Positions 62,380 to 64,000 of a DNA stretch of 64,000 nt are shown one piece after another. The stretch's first letter is position 1; every line of letters starts with the position of its first letter. Origin of the DNA: Planctomyces sp. SH-PL14. GTDB lineage: Bacteria; Planctomycetota; Planctomycetia; Planctomycetales; Planctomycetaceae. Location of the stretch: the NCBI RefSeq assembly GCF_001610835.1, contig NZ_CP011270.1, positions 5,846,001 to 5,910,000 on the forward strand, written 5' to 3'. Position numbers and translations under genes: made by a program. The notes under the pieces were generated by a model, which was not told the DNA's origin, searched no databases, and saw only the letters and a list, made by a program, of their open reading frames with translations.

Positions 62380-63648
62380 ATGCAGCCCCAACCCGCCTCG
62401 CGGCGTTCCTTCCTCAAAACCTCCCTCGCCCTCGCGGCGTCCGCCTCCGCCCTCTCGCACGGCGAACAACTCCTTGCCGCCGACGGCGACGCCCCCCTCA
62501 TCGCCTACATCGGCACCTTCAGCTCCCCTTTGAGCGACGTCCTCCCGACACAGGTGGACCTCCCCCCCGGCAACGGCCGCGGCATCCACATCTTCCGCGT
62601 CGATCGCCAGACCGGAGCGATGACTCCCGCCGGCGTCCATGAACTGGGGACGAGCCCGAGCTGCCTGGCACTCAACAAGGCCGGAACGCGGCTCTATTCC
62701 GCGAATGAGACCGACCGAGTTGGCGAGACGAAGGAAGGGACCGTCAGCGCCTTCTCGATCGACCGCAAGACCGGCCAGCTCACGCTGCTCAACACCGTCC
62801 GCTCCGGCGGCGCGGGACCGACCTACGTCAGCCTCCATCCGAGCGGCCGGTTCCTGCTTGTGGCGAACTACTTCGGCGGATCGGTCGCGGTCCTGCCGGT
62901 CCAGACCGACGGCCGGCTCGGCGAGCCGACCGACGTCCAGAACGACGCCGGGCCGATCGGCCCGGCCCGCGCCAAGAACGCCCCTCCGGGAAGTTTTGCG
63001 TTCAGCGGACATGACCGGACGCACGCCCACATGATCCAGGCCGATCCGTCGGGGAAGTTCGTCCTGCACGTCGATCTCGGGCTCGACCGGATCTATGTCT
63101 GGAAGTTCGACGACCAGAACGGAAAACTCGTCGCCAATGACCCCGCCTGGGTGGAGCTGCCACCCGGGGACGGGCCGCGGCACTTCCACTTCCATCCCAA
63201 CGGACGGTGGTTCTATTCGATCCAGGAAGAGGGCTCGACGATCGTCCTCTTCGACTACGACGCGAAGGCGGGGCGGCTCACCGCGCGGCAGACGGTCTCG
63301 ACGCTTCCGACGGGGTTCGGGGGGAGTAACTTCTGCTCGGAGCTCCTGGTTTCCGAGGATGGGAAGTTCGTCTACGCCGGGAACCGGCTGCACGACAGCA
63401 TCGGGATCTTTGCGATCGGAGCGGACGGGACGCTGACGCACGTGGCGGACGAATGGACGCGGGGGAACTATCCGCGGAGCTTCACCTTCGATCCGACGGG
63501 GCGGTTCCTGTATTGCGGGAACCAGCGGGGGGATAACGTGGCGGTCTTCGCCGTCGATCGCGCGACCGGCCTGCTGAAGTTCACCGGGCAGTACGTGCCG
63601 GTGGGGAACCCGTCGCACATCGTGTTCTTGGAGGGGGACTCGCGATAG
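62380..63648 (+). CDS. Lactonase-family seven-bladed beta-propeller (6-phosphogluconolactonase-like), Tat-exported
   Basis: 422 residues. QPASRRSFLKTSLALAASAS is a Tat signal. Propeller blades follow: IAYIGTFSSP, SCLALNKAGTRLYSANETDR, PTYVSLHPSGRFLLVANYFG, AHMIQADPSGKFVLHVDLGL, DGPRHFHFHPNGRWFYSIQE, ELLVSEDGKFVYAGNRLHDS and SFTFDPTGRFLYCGNQRGDN. The layout is that of YbhE-type lactonases, but export via Tat and the secreted site rule out the usual pentose-phosphate role. An extracellular sugar lactone is the likely substrate. Confidence 0.9.
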   Translation: MQPQPASRRSFLKTSLALAASASALSHGEQLLAADGDAPLIAYIGTFSSPLSDVLPTQVDLPPGNGRGIHIFRVDRQTGAMTPAGVHELGTSPSCLALNKAGTRLYSANETDRVGETKEGTVSAFSIDRKTGQLTLLNTVRSGGAGPTYVSLHPSGRFLLVANYFGGSVAVLPVQTDGRLGEPTDVQNDAGPIGPARAKNAPPGSFAFSGHDRTHAHMIQADPSGKFVLHVDLGLDRIYVWKFDDQNGKLVANDPAWVELPPGDGPRHFHFHPNGRWFYSIQEEGSTIVLFDYDAKAGRLTARQTVSTLPTGFGGSNFCSELLVSEDGKFVYAGNRLHDSIGIFAIGADGTLTHVADEWTRGNYPRSFTFDPTGRFLYCGNQRGDNVAVFAVDRATGLLKFTGQYVPVGNPSHIVFLEGDSR

Positions 63649-63658
63649 AGGGGAGTGA

Positions 63659-63722
63659 TCGCGCCTCCGGCCGGCAGGAGGCTGGCCCCTGCACCCCCGC
63701 CAGGGCCAGCCCTGGACCCGAC
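63659..63722 (-). repeat. Type A miniature copy A15 (reverse)
   Basis: CGCCTCCGGCCGGCAGGAGG, CTGGCCCCTGCACCCCCGCC and AGGGCCAGCCCTGGACCCG: the left tip of the element alone, inverted, with its own hairpins. Confidence 0.6.
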
Positions 63723-63817
63723 AGGAGAGACTGTCCGCCGCGTCGTTCGAGTCACTCTCGACACATCCTCGACGAGAACTGTCATTCGCGAACGGGCAAT
63801 CCGGAGAAGTTCGGGCC

Positions 63818-64000
63818 ATGAGATCGGTCTTTGCCTTCCTGCGGGACGTGACGGAGGAGCAGGTCGCCGAGGAACTGGAGCGGCTCTATCCGTGGCCCGA
63901 CCGGCCAGTCGGGCGGAAGAAGGATTCCTGGGGCCTTCTGGAAGAGGAGCAGTGCTATCTGTGGATCTACTTCGCTGACAACTTTGACCGCGAGTTTGAC
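63818..64000 (+). CDS. Hypothetical protein, partial at right edge
   Basis: 61 codons to the window edge from MRSVFAFLRD, with GGAGAAG eight bases upstream. VTEEQVAEELERLYPWPDRP and EEQCYLWIYFADNFD suggest a small soluble protein. The family is not recognisable from this part. Confidence 0.65.
   Translation, partial: MRSVFAFLRDVTEEQVAEELERLYPWPDRPVGRKKDSWGLLEEEQCYLWIYFADNFDREFD

Overview
The window is from a high-GC member of the Planctomycetota, probably the Planctomycetaceae. The evidence is the gene families: a DUF1549/DUF1553 cytochrome-like protein next to a DUF1501 Tat-exported protein, two DUF1559 pseudopilin-like proteins, an ECF sigma factor coupled to a FecR-like protein, CotH-kinase/EF-hand and DUF4956 proteins, and planctomycete-style dispersed hairpin repeats. 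No species is claimed. No rRNA, tRNA, CRISPR array or transposase gene was seen.

Layout. 1-2.8 kb: an M56/BlaR1-like membrane peptidase (runs off the left edge) coupled to a BlaI-type repressor with two perfect operator palindromes. 3.2-10 kb: a CYTH-like protein, a ceramidase-like secreted protein, an SbmA/ABCD-type ABC transporter whose ATPase motifs have decayed, a SRPBCC protein and a secreted hypothetical. 10.6-12.5 kb: a Tll0287-like haem protein and a ScdA_N (DUF542) protein, divergent around a 16-bp palindrome, then an orphan HsdR_N-type nuclease-fold protein. 13.9-20 kb: a same-strand block with a UvrD-like helicase, a Prim-Pol primase/polymerase with a small coupled partner, and short unknown proteins, resembling a worn replication module of a mobile element. 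20.7-23.7 kb: an operon of aldo/keto reductase, DHDPS/KDG-aldolase-like lyase and epimerase-like protein. 24-30.8 kb: a secreted beta-helix protein, a prenyltransferase-fold secreted protein, then an AraC regulator, aldo/keto reductase and zinc alcohol dehydrogenase group. 30.9-39.6 kb: a surface-glycan island (methyltransferase; coupled GDPD-like, nucleotidyltransferase, cupin, nucleotidyltransferase cassette; HAD phosphatase; WavE-like protein; sulfotransferase), interrupted by about 1.5 kb of A/T-richer DNA. 40-47.2 kb: ECF sigma/FecR and the DUF1549/1553 plus DUF1501 pair. 47.5-54.1 kb: two DUF1559 proteins each paired with a small lipoprotein, a HEAT-repeat membrane protein and a DUF1444-like protein. 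54.7-64 kb: nitronate monooxygenase, SDR, TAXI-type binding protein, CotH/EF-hand protein, DUF4956, a Tat-exported lactonase-like propeller, and a partial hypothetical.

The most unusual content is intergenic. A family of about 310-325 bp elements (here 'type A') occurs in roughly 14 full, truncated or miniature copies. Ten of the 13 copies that keep the GGGTCCAGGGG end place that end 3-85 bp after a stop codon, facing the gene, on either strand. Both ends carry related hairpins; one hairpin loop is seen in both orientations. A second, BIME-like family ('type B', hairpins flanked by GTCCCGTCAGGGACG) is nested inside three type A copies. Four further small inverted-repeat families (C, D, E, F) are also present. 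These look like MITE/REP-type elements mobilised in trans, possibly also serving as 3'-end or terminator structures.
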